DNA from: Alphaproteobacteria bacterium | GTDB taxonomy: Bacteria > Bacteroidota > Bacteroidia > Chitinophagales > Chitinophagaceae | NCBI GenBank assembly: GCA_030053915.1 | Contig: JASGCT010000024.1 | Location: 1 to 34,115, forward strand | Reading direction: 5' to 3' | Length of the DNA stretch: 34,115 nucleotides | Shown here: positions 1 to 8,945 of the stretch, one piece after another | Layout of the letters: each line of letters opens with the position of its first letter | Position numbering within the stretch: position 1 is the stretch's first letter | Made by a program: the position numbers and the translations under genes | Notes under the pieces: generated by a model | Told to the model about the DNA's origin: nothing | The model's database searches: none | Seen by the model: only the letters and a program-made list of their open reading frames with translations

Positions 1-56
1 TGGTCAAAATTACCAGTTAGCCAACTATTTATTTTGTCTAAAATAATTAGATCCAT
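1..56 (-). CDS. Partial: probable phospho-sugar mutase, N-terminus only
   Basis: An ATG on the minus strand opens a reading frame that runs off the left edge after 18 full codons. The visible peptide contains SWLTGNFD. This resembles the start of the phosphoglucomutase/phosphomannomutase family as found in Bacteroidota, where a W-L-x-G-N-[YF]-D segment sits close to the start. Such enzymes interconvert hexose-1- and hexose-6-phosphates in the cytoplasm. A near-consensus -7 element, TACCTTGC, lies on the same strand at 77-84, at a plausible distance from the start. With so few residues the family call rests on one short motif and could be wrong. Confidence 0.5.
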   Translation of the reverse strand, partial: MDLIILDKINSWLTGNFD

Positions 57-146
57 AAAAAATATTTAATTTCAACGCAAGGTACAATTTATTTTAAATA
101 TTTTGAAAAAAAATTATAAAAAAATATTTTAAATTAAAAAATATCA

Positions 147-154
147 TATCTTTG
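147..154 (+). promoter_or_regulatory. -7 promoter element TATCTTTG before the GT-C glycosyltransferase
   Basis: Exact match to the Bacteroidota -7 consensus TAnnTTTG. Transcription would start near 161, only about 7 bases before the first ATG (168) but about 40 before the ATG at 201. This supports the later start. No clear TTTG -33 element is seen. Confidence 0.65.
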
Positions 155-200
155 CTAAGATACAAACATGTTTGTATTAAAACCAATTATATACAAGAGT

Positions 201-2213
201 ATGGACTCAAAAAAAAAGATAAAAAAAAAGGCTATCAATATCGAAAGCAAACCTATAATAACGCATCAAAAAAATAGTAATCTACCCAGTGTTTGGTTAG
301 ATACTTTATCAAAAAAAATTAATACAAATTTTAATAATCCAAGAACATATTTTATTGTGTTCTTAATATTTAGTTTATTGTTTATTCAACAACGCTATCA
401 GATAAGGGTTACAAATTCCGGTGATGATATTATTGAATATCGTTATGGCGAAGCTACTTATAATTATTTTGTTACATTAGGCAAGGACACTACATTTAAA
501 AAATTAGATTTACCCGACTTTAAAATGCAAGATTTATACAATTATACTGGAAAATATTATGGAATGATATTTAATGCCATAGCTTATGGAACAAACTTAT
601 TTTTTAATCTAAAAGAAATTTTTACTATTAAATTTATTATAGGGTGTATTATTACAATTTTGATTGGGTTATTTTTGAGTCTTTCCATTAAAAAAATCAC
701 AGATTCGTGGGTATGGGCTACAATAGGTTGGTTGTTTTTTATAAATACCCCGATGATTATTTATTTAGGTTTTATTTATTGTAATTTAAAAGATATCCCA
801 TTTGCGCTTGGTTTTATTTTATTTTTTTATAATTTTATAAACTTTTTTAATAATCCTAAAATTAGTCAATTTCATTTTAAAAATAGTGTTGGTATTGGTT
901 TGGCAATGTTGATTGCAACATTAAGTAGAATAGGGTCTATTTTATTATTGGGTTATATTTTAATGTATTTTTTAATATTTATTGTATTTAATAAAACTAC
1001 AAGAAAAGATTTTATTCAAAATTTTAAAAAAATACTTTATAAAAAGGCAATGTTTATGATTATTACTTTGGTAATTGGTTTTCTTTTGGCAATTTTTTCT
1101 TATCCAAATTTTTGGATGGAAGGTTTTAGTCATATTACTAATGGTATTTCGGCATTTAGTCATTTTACACAAAAAATACCTGTTTTATTTGATGGTCAAG
1201 TATATGTTTCTACCGAATTACCGAGTAATTATTTAATAAAAAATTTGTTAATAACTGTCCCAATCTTTGTGATTTTAGGATTCATTTTGGCAGTTTTAAA
1301 TTTCTTTAATAAATCAAATAATCGTTTATTATTAATAGTTTTATTTTTTTCCATTTTTTTCCCAATTGTTTTGATATATTTAACGCATGGCGTAATGTAT
1401 GATAAATGGCGGCATATTACCTTTGTTTATCCTTTTATTATAATATTTTCTGTAGTGGGATTTAAATACTTATTAGAATTTAAAAACAAACTTTTTTTTC
1501 ACATATTCTTTTGGCTGACCTTAGTTTTTTTTATTAAAACTGCATTTTGGAATTTCAAAAATTTTCCTTTACAAACCGCTTATTTTAATGAATTTATTGG
1601 TGGTACTAATGGGGGATGGTTGCAACAAGAAACAGACCCGCAACAAAATGGGGCAAGACCTGCTTTTGAATGGTTATTACATAATCCTGAATTTAAAAAA
1701 GAATTGTTAAAAAGAGATTCTAATCATAAAATGATTATTGCTAGTTATACTGCTGGGCTTCATTTATGGACTATGGATATTCCTGATTCTATTAAATCGA
1801 AAATTCAATTAGTACAATGTGGTTTTAAATTAGGATATGCTAGTTTAAATTGGGATTATGGAATTTTTGGTACAATATTTGTAGCACCAGAAATTTTAAG
1901 AATTGATTTTCCGCCCAAAGGTACCCTATATGAAGTAAAGGCAGATGATGTGCCTTTGGCTGTAGTTGTTAAAAGAGAGAATACATATGATGTAGATGGT
2001 TTTCAGGCTATACAACAAAACAATATTCCATTAGCTACAGATTATTTTACAAAAGCATTTCAATATGACCCCAATAATTTTAGAATTTGGAATTATTATG
2101 CTTATATTTTAACAAATCAAGGCAAATTAAGCGAAGCTAAACAATATGCGCAACAATATTTGGAATTATTCCCCGATGATCAATTAAGCAATCAAATCAT
2201 AAATGCGAGATAA
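201..2213 (+). CDS. GT-C fold membrane glycosyltransferase (GT39-like) with C-terminal TPR
   Basis: A 670-residue polytopic inner-membrane protein. After a lysine-rich cytoplasmic start and a first membrane helix comes a loop with SGDD followed by more acidic residues, as expected for the metal- and lipid-phosphate-sugar-binding loop of GT-C enzymes. The segment NLKDIPFALGF resembles the N-P-K-D-x-P-F-A signature of the protein mannosyltransferase/GT39 group. About ten further hydrophobic helices follow, then a soluble C-terminal part. Its last 60 residues look like one or two TPR repeats (A-x-x-Y-F-x-x-A, with D-P-N-N). It probably moves a sugar from a lipid-linked donor to a glycan or protein on the periplasmic side. 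An ATG at 168 is in frame, but the promoter favours 201. Acceptor and sugar are unknown. It faces the minus-strand glf and GT2 genes. Confidence 0.75.
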   Translation: MDSKKKIKKKAINIESKPIITHQKNSNLPSVWLDTLSKKINTNFNNPRTYFIVFLIFSLLFIQQRYQIRVTNSGDDIIEYRYGEATYNYFVTLGKDTTFKKLDLPDFKMQDLYNYTGKYYGMIFNAIAYGTNLFFNLKEIFTIKFIIGCIITILIGLFLSLSIKKITDSWVWATIGWLFFINTPMIIYLGFIYCNLKDIPFALGFILFFYNFINFFNNPKISQFHFKNSVGIGLAMLIATLSRIGSILLLGYILMYFLIFIVFNKTTRKDFIQNFKKILYKKAMFMIITLVIGFLLAIFSYPNFWMEGFSHITNGISAFSHFTQKIPVLFDGQVYVSTELPSNYLIKNLLITVPIFVILGFILAVLNFFNKSNNRLLLIVLFFSIFFPIVLIYLTHGVMYDKWRHITFVYPFIIIFSVVGFKYLLEFKNKLFFHIFFWLTLVFFIKTAFWNFKNFPLQTAYFNEFIGGTNGGWLQQETDPQQNGARPAFEWLLHNPEFKKELLKRDSNHKMIIASYTAGLHLWTMDIPDSIKSKIQLVQCGFKLGYASLNWDYGIFGTIFVAPEILRIDFPPKGTLYEVKADDVPLAVVVKRENTYDVDGFQAIQQNNIPLATDYFTKAFQYDPNNFRIWNYYAYILTNQGKLSEAKQYAQQYLELFPDDQLSNQIINAR

Positions 2214-2277
2214 ATAAATCTTCAAAATACTACCAAATTTCTTTGAGTATAAGCAATTATTTTATTAGACTATTTGG

Positions 2278-3381
2278 TTATATGTTGGTCTTCAATTTCT
2301 TTAAATATGTTAAAGCTGAACCAATAACTTGGTGCATATCATAATATCTATATTCACCCAACCTTCCTCCAAAATATACCTGACTTTGTGTTTTGGTAAG
2401 TTCTTCGTACTTTTTAAATAAATTCTGATTTAATGCGTTATTTATTGGGTAAAAAGCTTCTTTGGTTTTATCCCAGTTTTGAGGAAATTCTTTAGTAATA
2501 ATTGTGAAATTTTGTGTGCCAAATTCAAAATGTTTGTGTTCTACAATCCTAGTAAAAGGGATGCTAACATCATTATAATTTACTTGGGCATTTCCTTGAA
2601 AATTTTCGATTTCTAATTGTTCAGTCTTAAAAGATAACGATCTATATTCAAGTGCTCCAAAATGATAATCGAAAAATTCATCTATTTTTCCAGAATAAAT
2701 AATTTGCTTAGCAATGCTGTTAAAATAGGAGCTATTTTTAAGATAATCAGTATTTAATTTTACTTCAATATTTTGAGTAAGTTTTTCAAAAATTTGAGTA
2801 TAACCACCCAAGGGGATACCTTGGTATCTATCTGAAAAATAATTATTGTTATAAGTAAATCGTATTGGAAGTCTTTTAATTATAAAAGCTGGTAATTCGG
2901 TTGCTTTACAACCCCACTGTTTTTCTGTATAGCCTTTTATTAGTAATTCATAAATATCTTTACCAACAAGTGTTAAGGCTTGTTCTTCTAAGTTATTTGG
3001 TGTTTTAACACCAAATTTTTTAATTTGTTCTTCTATTTTCTTTTTGGCTTCTAGGGGTGTTATTGTATTCCAAATTTGATTAAATGTATTCATGTTGAAT
3101 GGCATATTATACATTTTGCCATTTGAAATAGTAGTTATATTATGGATATAATTATTAAATTCAGCAAATTGATTTATATAATTCCAAATTTCTTTGTCGT
3201 TTGTATGAAAAATATGAGGTCCATATTTATGAACATTTATCCCATCTATATTTTCTGTATATACGTTGCCTCCAATATGACTTCTTTTATCTATAATCAA
3301 ACATTTTTTACCAATTTTATTAAGTTCGTATGCACAAATAGAACCAAAAAGTCCAGCTCCAACGATTAAATAATCATACAT
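2278..3381 (-). CDS. glf: UDP-galactopyranose mutase
   Basis: A 367-residue flavoenzyme that interconverts UDP-galactopyranose and UDP-galactofuranose in the cytoplasm, supplying galactofuranose for surface glycans. The N-terminus has the FAD dinucleotide-binding motif GAGLFGS (residues 8-14), followed by GGN. The family hallmarks GPHIFHT, KQWG and, near the C-terminus, FGGRLGEYRYYDMHQ are all present. Length is normal for the bacterial family. Its ATG overlaps the stop of the upstream GT2 gene by one base (TAATG), so the two are translationally coupled. The function call is secure. That the product feeds the neighbouring glycosyltransferases is inferred from position. Confidence 0.95.
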   Translation of the reverse strand: MYDYLIVGAGLFGSICAYELNKIGKKCLIIDKRSHIGGNVYTENIDGINVHKYGPHIFHTNDKEIWNYINQFAEFNNYIHNITTISNGKMYNMPFNMNTFNQIWNTITPLEAKKKIEEQIKKFGVKTPNNLEEQALTLVGKDIYELLIKGYTEKQWGCKATELPAFIIKRLPIRFTYNNNYFSDRYQGIPLGGYTQIFEKLTQNIEVKLNTDYLKNSSYFNSIAKQIIYSGKIDEFFDYHFGALEYRSLSFKTEQLEIENFQGNAQVNYNDVSIPFTRIVEHKHFEFGTQNFTIITKEFPQNWDKTKEAFYPINNALNQNLFKKYEELTKTQSQVYFGGRLGEYRYYDMHQVIGSALTYLKKLKTNI

Positions 3382-4094
3382 TATCTTGCTTTTTTAATAA
3401 AAGATTTTAATTGGTTTACCAAGGTAAATCCATGTTTAATAAATTTGAAATTTTTTATAGAAGGCGTTCCAAATTTTCGATCTCTAAAAATTATTGGAAC
3501 CCATGTAATTGAAGAATATTTTTTACAACAAACAGAAACTAAAATATTAACTAAAATAAAATCCAATGGTATTTCAAAAACAAATTTTTCTAATACAGAT
3601 TTTGGCATAATTCTATATGGAACATTAGGATCTTTAACCCAAATTCCAGTGGCAATATAGGTAAATATAGGAACAAATAAAGTAATGAAAATCCTTTGAC
3701 GTCCATCCTCTCTTTTATATCGATATCCATAAACGCATCTAGAGGGAGTTATAAATGGTAAAAAATTTTTAAAAAACATGGGGTCACATTGTCCGTCACT
3801 ATCTATTTGAAAAATATAATCAGCGCCATTTTCAAGTGCATATTTATAACCATATAAACAAGTTTGTCCATGTCCGGTATTTGTTTTATCTATTAATACA
3901 ATATTTGAGAATTGACTTTCAAGTTCTTTTAAAACAAACATTGTATTATCGGTACTTCCATCATTTAACAAACAAAATTTAAAATTTATCTCTAAGGGTT
4001 TTAATACATTGTGCCATGTTTCTATTACGGATTTAATATTTAACGCTTCGTTATACACAGGTATTATAACCCATAAATTATCATTTTTATTCAT
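3381..4094 (-). CDS. Family 2 glycosyltransferase
   Basis: A 237-residue GT-A fold glycosyltransferase. It begins with the typical V-I-I-P-V-Y-N-E strand, then LNDGSTDNT for nucleotide binding and QIDSDGQCDP with the metal-binding D-x-D. This pattern is seen in polyprenyl-phosphate-sugar synthases and related GT2 enzymes. A hydrophobic stretch (FVPIFTYIATGIWV) in the C-terminal third may sit against the membrane, but there is no clear pair of C-terminal membrane helices. It is the first gene of a two-gene operon with glf, preceded by a TACCTTTG promoter. It could make a lipid-linked sugar donor for the GT-C enzyme next door, or transfer a sugar directly. The substrate cannot be told from sequence. 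Confidence 0.85.
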   Translation of the reverse strand: MNKNDNLWVIIPVYNEALNIKSVIETWHNVLKPLEINFKFCLLNDGSTDNTMFVLKELESQFSNIVLIDKTNTGHGQTCLYGYKYALENGADYIFQIDSDGQCDPMFFKNFLPFITPSRCVYGYRYKREDGRQRIFITLFVPIFTYIATGIWVKDPNVPYRIMPKSVLEKFVFEIPLDFILVNILVSVCCKKYSSITWVPIIFRDRKFGTPSIKNFKFIKHGFTLVNQLKSFIKKAR

Positions 4095-4112
4095 ATCTTT
4101 TATAGTCTTTAT

Positions 4113-4129
4113 ATTCTATAATATAGAAT
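4113..4129. repeat. Short perfect palindrome in the GT2-glf leader
   Basis: ATTCTATA and TATAGAAT form a perfect inverted repeat with 8-base arms around one central A, between the GT2 promoter and start codon. It could be a protein-binding site or a weak RNA hairpin. At this AT content it may also be chance. Confidence 0.35.
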
Positions 4130-4163
4130 TTATTAAAATTTTCATAGTGGTTTTAAATATGTA

Positions 4164-4171
4164 CAAAGGTA
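4164..4171 (-). promoter_or_regulatory. -7 promoter element TACCTTTG before GT2-glf
   Basis: Reading the minus strand gives TACCTTTG, an exact TAnnTTTG match, about 70 bases upstream of the GT2 ATG with nothing coding between. It lies in the 286-base divergent gap shared with the penicillin-binding protein gene. The rest of that gap is AT-rich with no recognisable gene. Confidence 0.6.
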
Positions 4172-4348
4172 AATAAAATTTAAGAATTAATATAGAAAGT
4201 AGAAATATTTTTTTATTTAAACTGAATATTATATAATTATCGTATTAAACTATAATATTATAATGTAAAAAAGCTGTTATTATGATGTTTTATAGGATGT
4301 GTTTTATCAATTATTTTTATTAATACAAATAATTTGATTTTTTTTAAT

Positions 4349-4356
4349 TAATTTTG
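4349..4356 (+). promoter_or_regulatory. -7 promoter element TAATTTTG before the class A PBP gene
   Basis: Exact TAnnTTTG match. An in-frame TTG at 4354 lies inside this element and so cannot be in the transcript. This fixes the start at ATG 4381, with a leader of roughly 18 bases. Confidence 0.65.
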
Positions 4357-4380
4357 TGCTTTAATTTAAAATGTACTTAC

Positions 4381-6621
4381 ATGTCTAAAAATAAATCTAA
4401 ATATCGTGTTGTTATTTGGTATTGGCGCCTTTATTTTTTAGGTTTGTTTATTTTTATACTTTTAATTACGTGTTTAGCCAATGGTTGGATTTTTGATATG
4501 CCCGATATTAAAGCATTTGAACATCCAACAACACAAGTTACAAGTCAGGTTTTTGGAAATGATGGTACCCCAATTGGCAAATATTATTATAATGATAGAA
4601 TTACACTTAATTACAATGAATTAAATAATAATATTTTAGGTGCTTTAATTAGTACAGAAGACAAAAGATACTATTTGCATAATGGAATAGATTTTGAAAG
4701 CTTGATAAGAGCTGTCCTTTTTTTAGGTAAAAAAGGTGGTGCTTCAACCTTAACACAACAAACTGCCAAAAATTTATTTACTGAAAATTGGAATACCCGT
4801 AACAAGTTTTTAAGGGTCTTTCAAAAATTGAAAGAACTTATTATTTCAATAAAACTTGAACGTTATTTTACAAAACAAGAGATTTTAACAATTTATCTAA
4901 ATTCGGTTGTGTTTAGCGAAAATGTTTTTGGATTAAAAAATGCTGCAGTAACATTTTTTCAGAAAGAACCTCGACAATTAAATATTAATGAGGCGGCCTT
5001 ATTGATAGGCATGATTAATGCGCCATCATTATATAATCCTCGAAAAAATACCAAACTTTCATTAGAAAGACGAAATTTAGTGATTAATAGAATGGCCGAT
5101 CAAAATTTCATTACGAAATCCCAAGCTACTATTCTAAAAAAAGAGCCTATCAAATTATATTTCAAAAAATTAGATGAAAACAATGGGTTAGCGCCCTATT
5201 TTAGAATGGTTTTAGGTGAAGAACTAAAAAAATGGTGTAAAGAACATAAAAAACAAAATGGTGAAAGTTATGATATTTACAAAGATGGGCTGAAAATTTA
5301 TACTACTATTGATCCGCTCTATCAAGAAATTGCTGAGGAAGCAGTTCATAAACATCTTAAGGTATTGCAATCATATTTCAACAATGATAAAAATATTAAA
5401 AATGGCCTCATTTGGAAATCAAAATCAAAAGACTATATTCAAATTTTAATAAAACAATCAAATCGTTGGCAAAATTTAAAAAATGCAGGACTTAATGAGG
5501 CAGCGTGTATGAAAGTTTTTAATACGCCATCCTTAATGAATGTGTTTTCTTGGAATCATTCTGGTAATGTTGATACTTTTATGTCACCTTTAGACTCTAT
5601 AAAATATTATAAATCGATTTTGCAGTCATCATTTTTAGTTACCGACCCTCAAACTGGTGAAGTTAAAGCTTGGGTGGGTGGAATTGATTTTAAAACATTT
5701 AAATTTGACCACGTGAATGTTAACACCAAAAGGCAGGTTGGGTCAACCATGAAACCGCTCTTATATAGTTTTGCAATAGAAAAAGCTGGTTTTTCACCAA
5801 ACACACTTGTAGAAGACGTACAACAGGAGTTCGATGGTTATAATAAAGTACCTGCAACTTCACGTTCTTGTAGTGGTGAAACAATGACAATGGCTAAAGC
5901 CTTAGCAGAATCTAAAAATTGTGCGTCCGCTTTTATTCTTAAAAATGTGGATCCGGAAGCCAATCATTCGGTTATAAAATTTATTGACTATCTACGAAAT
6001 TGCGGCATTAGTTCAGAACTTGATCCATACCCGTCTTTAGCTTTAGGTGCTGAAGAAGTGTCTATGATTGAAATGCTTCAAGCGTTTTCAATGTTTCCAG
6101 GTAATGGCTATAATACGAAACCTTTTTATATTTCAAGGATCGAAGATAAAAACGGCAATATTTTAGCAAGTTATTCGCCACAACGAAAAAAAGTTATTAC
6201 TGAAAACACCGCTTATTCAATAATTTCAATGATGCAAGGTGTGATGTTAAAAGGAACCGGTGCTAGTATTTGGGGATACGATATTGGAATTAATGATATT
6301 GCAGGAAAAACAGGAACTACTAATAATAATTCAGATCTTTGGTTTATTGGATATACACCACAAATTTTAGCAGGCGCGTGGGTAGGGTGTGATGATAGAA
6401 GTTTTGTTTTTAGTAGCGAATATTGGGGTCAAGGCGCACATGGTGCATTGCCAATTTGGGGGTATTTTTTTCATGACCTTTTTCTAAAAAAACCGGAATT
6501 GAAGAAAAACCAATTTTTTGTGAAACCACCTAACTATTTTGAAAATGCTACCCAATTTATTAATCCAGAACCTTCAATAACACCTGAAGACTCAACATCA
6601 AAAACAGAATTAGAAGATTAA
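4381..6621 (+). CDS. mrcA: Class A penicillin-binding protein (PBP1A type)
   Basis: A 746-residue bifunctional peptidoglycan synthase anchored by one N-terminal membrane helix (about residues 14-34), acting in the periplasm. The GT51 glycosyltransferase domain carries the catalytic glutamate in STEDKRYY (E93) and the motif GASTLTQQTAKN. The transpeptidase domain has all three active-site motifs: STMK with nucleophile S455, SKN at 511-513 and KTG at 643-645. A stretch between the domains (about 300-420) is less conserved. The C-terminus ends in a short acidic, threonine-rich tail. Length is normal. The start is set by the promoter just upstream. It heads a plus-strand run continuing through the EVE gene. 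The call is firm; mrcA is used in the general PBP1A sense. Confidence 0.93.
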   Translation: MSKNKSKYRVVIWYWRLYFLGLFIFILLITCLANGWIFDMPDIKAFEHPTTQVTSQVFGNDGTPIGKYYYNDRITLNYNELNNNILGALISTEDKRYYLHNGIDFESLIRAVLFLGKKGGASTLTQQTAKNLFTENWNTRNKFLRVFQKLKELIISIKLERYFTKQEILTIYLNSVVFSENVFGLKNAAVTFFQKEPRQLNINEAALLIGMINAPSLYNPRKNTKLSLERRNLVINRMADQNFITKSQATILKKEPIKLYFKKLDENNGLAPYFRMVLGEELKKWCKEHKKQNGESYDIYKDGLKIYTTIDPLYQEIAEEAVHKHLKVLQSYFNNDKNIKNGLIWKSKSKDYIQILIKQSNRWQNLKNAGLNEAACMKVFNTPSLMNVFSWNHSGNVDTFMSPLDSIKYYKSILQSSFLVTDPQTGEVKAWVGGIDFKTFKFDHVNVNTKRQVGSTMKPLLYSFAIEKAGFSPNTLVEDVQQEFDGYNKVPATSRSCSGETMTMAKALAESKNCASAFILKNVDPEANHSVIKFIDYLRNCGISSELDPYPSLALGAEEVSMIEMLQAFSMFPGNGYNTKPFYISRIEDKNGNILASYSPQRKKVITENTAYSIISMMQGVMLKGTGASIWGYDIGINDIAGKTGTTNNNSDLWFIGYTPQILAGAWVGCDDRSFVFSSEYWGQGAHGALPIWGYFFHDLFLKKPELKKNQFFVKPPNYFENATQFINPEPSITPEDSTSKTELED

Positions 6622-6637
6622 ATTTACAATTATAACT

Positions 6638-7048
6638 ATGAAATATTGGCTTTTAAAATCGGAACCATTTAAATATTCGTTTGACGACCTCCAGAAAGAT
6701 GCATGGACTTTTTGGGACGGCGTTAGAAATTATGCAGCCAGAAATAATTTAAAAACTATGGAAGTTGGTGACAAAGCGTTTTTTTATCATAGCAATGAAG
6801 GCTTAGAAATTGTAGGAATCGTTGAAATTATTAAAACATATTATCAAGACCCAACAACGCAAGACACTAATTGGGTAGTTGTAGATATTAAACCCTTAAA
6901 GAAATTAAAGAAACCTATAAGTTTAAGTTTTATAAAAACAATTCCCAATTTTAAAAATATGTCATTAATTAAACATGGACGATTATCCGTACAGTCTGTT
7001 ACTGAAGACGAGTTTAATCTAATTTTAAAATTATCCAATTCAAAATAA
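6638..7048 (+). CDS. EVE-domain protein (PUA-like fold)
   Basis: A 136-residue protein made of one EVE domain. It opens with the hallmark YWLLKSEP and continues with WDGVRNYAARN and a K-A-F-F-Y-H-S-N segment, as in thymocyte nuclear protein 1 and its bacterial relatives. EVE domains belong to the PUA-like superfamily and are thought to read modified bases in DNA or RNA; the conserved aromatic and K-S-E residues line that pocket. In bacteria some are fused to restriction or defence modules, but this one stands alone. It lies 16 bases after the PBP gene and upstream of mnmA, so a link to RNA metabolism is possible but unproven. Its ligand is unknown. Confidence 0.9.
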   Translation: MKYWLLKSEPFKYSFDDLQKDAWTFWDGVRNYAARNNLKTMEVGDKAFFYHSNEGLEIVGIVEIIKTYYQDPTTQDTNWVVVDIKPLKKLKKPISLSFIKTIPNFKNMSLIKHGRLSVQSVTEDEFNLILKLSNSK

Positions 7049-7120
7049 TATGAGCTATGTTTTATAAAAAAATCAAATGGTATCTTATTTAAAAATATTA
7101 TTAGTTATGTTAGTTATTTT

Positions 7121-8236
7121 ATGAAATCTATTACAAATATAAATCCTAATAAGGTGTTAGTAGCCATGAGTGGTGGCATAGATAGTACTGTTGTGGCTTT
7201 AATGCTGCATCAACAAGGATACGAGGTTATTGGAATAACTATGAAAACCTGGGATTACAGCACGTTTACTACCAAAGGTAAAGAAACAGGATGTTGTAAT
7301 TTAGATTCTTTTTATGATGCCAGACAAGTAGCCGTGGATAAGGGGTTCCCACATTATATTTTTGATATTCGTGAAGAATTTAATCAGTCGGTAATTGATA
7401 ATTTTGTTGATGAGTATTTAGCTGGTAGAACACCCAATCCCTGCATCATGTGCAATACGCATATTAAATGGAACGCATTACTTAAAAAGGCTGAAACTTT
7501 AGGTTGTGCTTATATTGCTACGGGGCATTATGCTCAAATTGTTCAACAATCAAATGATCGCTATGTTATTAAAAAAGGTATTGATGATAAAAAAGATCAA
7601 AGTTATGTGCTTTGGGGTCTAAGTCAAGACGTTTTAAAAAAAACCCTATTACCCTTAGGAAAATATCTTAAAACCGACATCAGAAAAATGGCTTTGGATT
7701 TTGGTTACGAAAATCTCTCCAAAAAATTAGAAAGTTATGAAATTTGCTTTATTCCTAATAACGATTATAGAGAATTTTTATACCATAAAGAACCCGACAA
7801 AATTCAATCCCTACAAGGTGGATGGTTTATTAACAAATTAGGTGAAAAACTAGGTCAACATAAAGGCTATCCGTTTTATACCATAGGACAGCGTAAAGGA
7901 TTAGATATTGCTTTTGGAAAGCCCATTTATGTTATACAAATTAAACCAGAAACAAATGAAGTTGTTTTAGGTGAAGAGTCGGAATTATTAGGAAATTCGA
8001 TGCTGGTTTCTAAAACAAATTTTATAAAATACCCTTTTATAGAAAATGGTATGCAAGTTGTAACAAGAATACGATATAAAGATAGCGGTATGTTAAGCAA
8101 TTTGTTTGTTGAAACTAATGGACATTTGAGAGTCGTATTTCAGGAAGACGTTAAAGGAATCACGGCAGGACAAAGTGCAGTATTTTATGAAGGAAACGAA
8201 GTTGTTGGAGGGGGAATTATAGAAAAAATGATTTAA
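7121..8236 (+). CDS. mnmA: tRNA-specific 2-thiouridylase MnmA
   Basis: A 371-residue cytoplasmic enzyme that puts sulfur on U34 of the tRNAs for Lys, Glu and Gln. It activates the uridine with ATP and takes persulfide sulfur from a relay. The PP-loop ATP motif MSGGIDST lies near residue 16. The two catalytic cysteines are visible as C108 (NPCIMCN) and C209 (SYEICF), with the KDQSYVLWGL segment between them. The C-terminal beta-barrel ends normally. The GCCNLDS insertion after MKTWDY is typical of the Bacteroidota form. Only one base separates its stop from rpe, so the two are very likely co-transcribed. An internal ATG just before SGG would delete the strand leading into the PP-loop, so the upstream ATG is kept. 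Confidence 0.96.
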   Translation: MKSITNINPNKVLVAMSGGIDSTVVALMLHQQGYEVIGITMKTWDYSTFTTKGKETGCCNLDSFYDARQVAVDKGFPHYIFDIREEFNQSVIDNFVDEYLAGRTPNPCIMCNTHIKWNALLKKAETLGCAYIATGHYAQIVQQSNDRYVIKKGIDDKKDQSYVLWGLSQDVLKKTLLPLGKYLKTDIRKMALDFGYENLSKKLESYEICFIPNNDYREFLYHKEPDKIQSLQGGWFINKLGEKLGQHKGYPFYTIGQRKGLDIAFGKPIYVIQIKPETNEVVLGEESELLGNSMLVSKTNFIKYPFIENGMQVVTRIRYKDSGMLSNLFVETNGHLRVVFQEDVKGITAGQSAVFYEGNEVVGGGIIEKMI

Positions 8237-8237
8237 T

Positions 8238-8885
8238 ATGAATACAATTATTGCACCATCTTTGCTTTCAGCAGATTTTACTCAACTTAAAAACGAATTT
8301 AGCTGGTTAAACAAATCGAATGCCGAGTGGATACATTTAGATGTGATGGACGGCATTTTTGTACCAAATATTAGTTTTGGAATACCAATTATTGAACAAT
8401 GTCGTAAATTATCACATAAACATTTTGATGTGCATTTAATGATAACGAAACCCAATTTATATATCGAAAAATTTTATCAAGCTGGCGCTAATAGTATCAG
8501 TTTTCATATAGAAACACAAGATGTTGCATCGTCTATTAATCTTGTAAAACAATGTGGTATTTTGTGTGGCATCGCTATCAACCCTCAAACTCCTATTCAA
8601 GAGCTTGTTCCCTATCTTAAAAAAATAAATTTTGTATGTTTAATGAGCGTGCAACCCGGTTTTGGCGGACAAAAATTTATTGCTAGTTCAATTGAAAAAA
8701 TTAAAGAACTCAAAATTATTAAAAATGAATTAAAGATAAATTTTGACATTCAAGTTGATGGTGGGGTAACTTTAGAAAATGCGGCTGAAATTAAAAATGC
8801 AGGTGCTTCGATCCTTGTTGCAGGAAATACTGTTTTTAAATCAGAAAAACCTTTAATGACCATTGATAAATTAAAAGAAATATAA
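8238..8885 (+). CDS. rpe: Ribulose-phosphate 3-epimerase
   Basis: A 215-residue TIM-barrel enzyme of the pentose phosphate pathway that interconverts ribulose-5-phosphate and xylulose-5-phosphate. Family motifs appear in order: APSLLSADF at the start, HLDVMDGIFVPN with the metal-binding His and catalytic Asp, DVHLMI, VQPGFGGQKF, then DGGV and AGNTVF, which hold the phosphate and second acid. Length is typical. It follows mnmA by one base and precedes phoH by 60 bases, in a plus-strand cluster that probably starts at the PBP or mnmA gene. Confidence 0.96.
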   Translation: MNTIIAPSLLSADFTQLKNEFSWLNKSNAEWIHLDVMDGIFVPNISFGIPIIEQCRKLSHKHFDVHLMITKPNLYIEKFYQAGANSISFHIETQDVASSINLVKQCGILCGIAINPQTPIQELVPYLKKINFVCLMSVQPGFGGQKFIASSIEKIKELKIIKNELKINFDIQVDGGVTLENAAEIKNAGASILVAGNTVFKSEKPLMTIDKLKEI

Positions 8886-8945
8886 ATTTTATATGATATT
8901 AAAAGTTAATAATTTGAATTTTAAAATTATTTTTAAATTGATAAT

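Noticed and set aside
203..235. Long A-runs at the start of the GT-C gene, considered as a slippage switch or frameshift
   Set aside because: The frame is intact and encodes a lysine-rich cytoplasmic start. Such runs are expected at this base composition.
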